From an uncultured Gemmatimonadota bacterium (lineage in GTDB: Bacteria; Gemmatimonadota; Gemmatimonadetes; Gemmatimonadales; GWC2-71-9), in contig CAJVYZ010000112.1 in NCBI GenBank assembly GCA_913009915.1, forward strand, positions 1 to 7,911: DNA of 7,911 nt, written 5' to 3'. Positions 5,505-7,911 of this stretch are shown one piece after another. The notes beneath the pieces were generated by a model. The model saw only the letters and a program-made list of their open reading frames with translations, was not told the origin of the DNA and searched no databases. The stretch's first letter is position 1. Each line of letters starts with the position of its first letter. A program made the position numbers and the translations under genes.

Positions 5505-7723
5505 CTAGAAGGCGTTGCCGAAGAACACGGCGTTGGTCAGAAAGTGTGACGATCCCCACCAGAACGCTCTGAAGTTCAGGATATCCTGCACCAGGATGAC
5601 GGCGCCACGGCCCTTGCGCCGGGCGATGATGGCCGCCGATCCTCCGATGTCGGCCAGATTCTCTTGGGAGACATAACCACTGAGGAGTGGCTCGGCCGGG
5701 TAGCGCGCCACGTTGGCTCCCGGGGTATCAGAAAGTTCGAGAACCGCCGTGCCCCGCCGGAACAGCGCCGCGTGAGCACCGGTGCCGAAGGCGAGCGGGT
5801 GGGTGGTATCCACCGTCACCGCCAGCGCCGCACCGCCGATGGCTCGGGCACCCCGCCTAGCCGACACGTCGGCGTAGGGGATGTCGGAGGCGGCAGTGGA
5901 ATCGTCCGTCGGGCGCAACTCCTCATCGACGATGCCGTGGTCCAGCACCCAACTGACGGCGCCGTGTTGGGCAATGAGCACCCCGCCGTCCTCGACCCAG
6001 CGCGAGATCGTGCCGGCCACGATGCTGTCTCCCGCGGTACCGCCGTTGACCAGCACCAGTCTGTTGTACCGTGAAAGATCTATCCGTCCCAGGCGCTCGT
6101 GGTCGATGAGCGACACGGGCATTCGCAATCGGTGCGACAACAGGTGCCATACCTCGCCCACCTCGTAGGCCGAAATCCCCGAACCGGTAACGATGGCGAC
6201 TCGGGGCAGGGGGATGACCCGGGTGGAAGAACCTCCCAAATCCGGCCCGGCCAGCGACAGGCCCGTGTTGAGGGCGTGAATGATCACCTGGTCTTCGTCG
6301 GCCATGAGGCGAACCAGATCGTGGACCTCCCCGGCCGGCGGTGCCGATTCGGCGTCCCGGCCGGTGAGCGGGAAGATCACGGCGCCGCGACGGAACGGGG
6401 TGGCGACCCCGGCGACGTTGGCGGTGAACGGCTGCCGGGCCAGCAGCGGGCGCACGCCGGCCTGGAGCGCCCGGTAAAGGGCCCGGGGTGCCAGGAATCG
6501 ATCCCACTCCATCACGTAGGCATACTCTGCCTGTCCGCCCACGATGTTGCCGCCGGCATACGAGATCGGCTCGAGCGGCTCGCCCATCAGCCGTGCCGGG
6601 TCGGAGCCGTAGTGGTAGACCTCGACACCGAACGCCAGGGGGAACGACCAGGTGGAGACGTCGTAGAACAGGGAGTCGGTGAAGCTGGTGACCCGTTCCA
6701 TGGCGGCTTCGAGGAGCCGGACCTGGGGCTGGTCGGTGGGGATGACGTAGGCTGTGCCGGGCTCGAAGTCGACACCGTCGATGCGGACCGGTTCCGCCAG
6801 CTGATACGCCTGGATGCGGTGGCGCTGGAGCGTCCTCACCATGGCCTGGCCCCGGGTACGATGCTGCAGGCTCACCAGGTAGGCCTTGGTGGGGAGTGCC
6901 GCTGCCACGTCGGGGGCGCTGCGATAGAAATCCCGCTGCATCCGCAGAAAATCGATCCGCATGTCCCGCACTCCGGCGAGGGTCGAGAGGGACGCGGCAA
7001 ACTGGTTGACGATGGACTGGGCGTAGCTCAGCTTGCCGTGGTCGGTATTCCGTTCCAGTGCTCTGGAGGATGCCTGCTCGAACAGGATGCCGACAGCGCC
7101 GTTCACGTCGGGGTAGGTGGAGCCCTTGCCGTAGTAGAAGTCGTCGAACGACTCCTTGGTGTAGTAGAGGGAGCCGATCCGGTCCAGCCGGCGGGCGTGG
7201 TATTGCGCCAATCTGCCGGTGAGCTCGAACACCTCCGGCGGCGTGTTGGGGTTGTTCCTGCTGGGGATGCCGGGTTGGAAGAAGTAGGTGGCGTCGCCGC
7301 CCATCTCGTGGAAGTCGGTCAGCAGTTGGGGGCGCCAGTTGTGGAATAGCTCCAGCCGGCCCTGGGACTCCGGATGCTGGGCCGGCAGCCAGTCCCGGTT
7401 CAGGTCGAACCAGTAGTGGTTGGTTCTGCCACCCGGCCACGGTTCGTTGTGCTCCCGATCCTGCCCGTCGGTGGTGGCCACATCGCCGCGCTGGCCGTTG
7501 ACCCACCCGACGAACCGGCTCCGGCCGTCCGGGTTGAGGCTCGGATCCACGATGACGATGGCGCTGTCCAGCAGGGCCTCGACCTCCGGCCCCTGGCCCG
7601 CGGCCAGGTGGTACAGCAGGAGGACGGCCGCCTCTGACCCGCTGGCTTCATTGCCGTGGATGCTGTACCCCATGTAAACCACCGCAGGCAGGCCCGCCAG
7701 ATCTTCGTCGGTCACGGCTTCCG
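5505..7723 (-). CDS. M14-family zinc carboxypeptidase with C-terminal Rossmann-like domain (N-terminus lost)
   Basis: 738 native residues plus stop; the N-terminus, including any signal peptide and perhaps 100-150 residues, is beyond the insert end and replaced by adapter. Counting from the first native residue, the zinc-binding HxxE is His22-Gly-Asn-Glu25 (SIHGNEASGSE). DPSLNPDGRSRF lies at 59-70 and the substrate-binding DLNRDW at 106-111. The third zinc ligand is His138 in LLTDFHEMGGD, and the likely catalytic Glu215 is in GILFEQASS. All key residues are present, so the enzyme should be active. Such proteins are normally exported and remove C-terminal amino acids from peptides. Residues about 505-595 (RVAIVTGSGISAYEVGEV... 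then LVLVNGG and WVEDGGVLIAQHG) look like a glutamine-amidotransferase-like alpha/beta domain often appended to large M14 proteins in environmental bacteria. The C-terminus (FLTNAVFFGNAF) looks native. The gene converges on the glycosyltransferase operon with a 17-base gap and no visible terminator. Confidence 0.92.
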
Positions 7724-7805
7724 AGATCGGAAGAGCACACGTCTGAACTCCAGTCACACTGATATATCTCGTATGCCGTCTTCTGCTTGAAAAAAAAAAA
7801 AAAAA
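7724..7805. other. Illumina i7/P7 adapter and poly-A (sequencing artefact)
   Basis: Positions 7724-7757 are the i7-side adapter beginning AGATCGGAAGAGC, 7758-7765 are the index ACTGATAT (reverse complement of the index at 42-49), 7766-7789 are the P7 complement, and 7790-7805 are 16 A. The frame of the M14 peptidase continues through this into the well-known false peptide containing SSRRRHTRY and GVQTCALPI, which must not be taken as its N-terminus. Confidence 0.98.
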
Positions 7806-7911
7806 CCAGATAAAACACATACTCTCACATACCTACATATTCAATGTCTCTAGCATACACATACAGCACACTCACACTCTCTTCATCATAGTCACTATCT
7901 CCACATAATTC
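7806..7911. other. G-poor tail after adapter, probably basecalling noise
   Basis: This 106-base stretch consists almost entirely of A, C and T (I count five G) and is very unlike the GC-rich insert. It contains no usable reading frame or motif. It follows adapter and poly-A, where an Illumina read has run past the end of its template, so it is most simply explained as noise carried into the assembly. Confidence 0.85.

Noticed and set aside
5923..7506. Very long alternative frames on both strands across the M14 gene, up to about 527 residues
   Set aside because: The translations are Arg/Pro/Gly-rich low complexity without motifs, while the M14 frame retains all zinc and catalytic residues.
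5..7802. Perfect 79-bp terminal inverted repeats, as in a transposon, linear plasmid or phage
   Set aside because: The repeats are exactly poly-T/A, Illumina P7, an index and the i7 adapter. They are library sequence.
7724..7820. N-terminal extension of the M14 peptidase rich in Phe, Ser and Arg
   Set aside because: It is the translated adapter (the familiar SSRRRHTRY / GVQTCALPI artefact). Native coding begins at 7721 reading leftwards.

Overview
This window looks like a short metagenomic contig from a GC-rich bacterium, with uncleaned Illumina library sequence left on both ends. The biological insert runs from about 84 to 7723. Outside it lie poly-T or poly-A, the P7 flow-cell sequence, an 8-base index and the i7-side adapter, in mirror image and with the same index at each end. 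A 106-base, G-poor tail follows the right-hand poly-A and is most likely basecalling noise. Gene content and style (lipoprotein with helical repeats, large M14 peptidase with an extra C-terminal domain, cysteine-less ArsC-like protein, few clear Shine-Dalgarno sites, CTATCTT-like -10 boxes next to starts) fit a Gemmatimonadota-like soil or freshwater bacterium. That placement is inference from general resemblance, not from a marker gene.

Layout, left to right. 84-713 (minus) is the N-terminal part of a secreted lipoprotein, perhaps the helical domain of a lytic transglycosylase, cut off by the adapter. Its upstream region holds four GGCAT repeats spaced 16, 21 and 16 bases. 873-954 (plus) is a tRNA-Leu with anticodon CAA. 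1102-2322 (plus) is a membrane-anchored SGNH-hydrolase-like protein whose 3' end runs into a G-rich, quadruplex-compatible stretch. 2323-2778 contains no intact gene: it holds GC-rich tandem repeats, the antisense remnant of an M23 (LytM-type) peptidase, and a perfect 28-bp palindrome at the broken end of that remnant.

2779-5487 (plus) is a tight three-gene operon: two different GT4 glycosyltransferases separated by one base, then a small ArsC/Spx-fold protein that overlaps the second by one base and lacks the catalytic cysteine. Together with the SGNH protein upstream, this suggests assembly and possibly acyl modification of a cell-surface glycan. 5505-7723 (minus) is a convergent M14 zinc carboxypeptidase with a C-terminal Rossmann-like domain. 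It lacks its N-terminus and signal peptide because the insert ends there.

I found no convincing new defence, mobile or biosynthetic system. The observations most worth following up are the palindrome sitting at the break of a dead M23 gene, the cysteine-less ArsC-like protein coupled to glycosyltransferases, the regular GGCAT repeats, and the adapter contamination, which creates false terminal inverted repeats and false protein ends.
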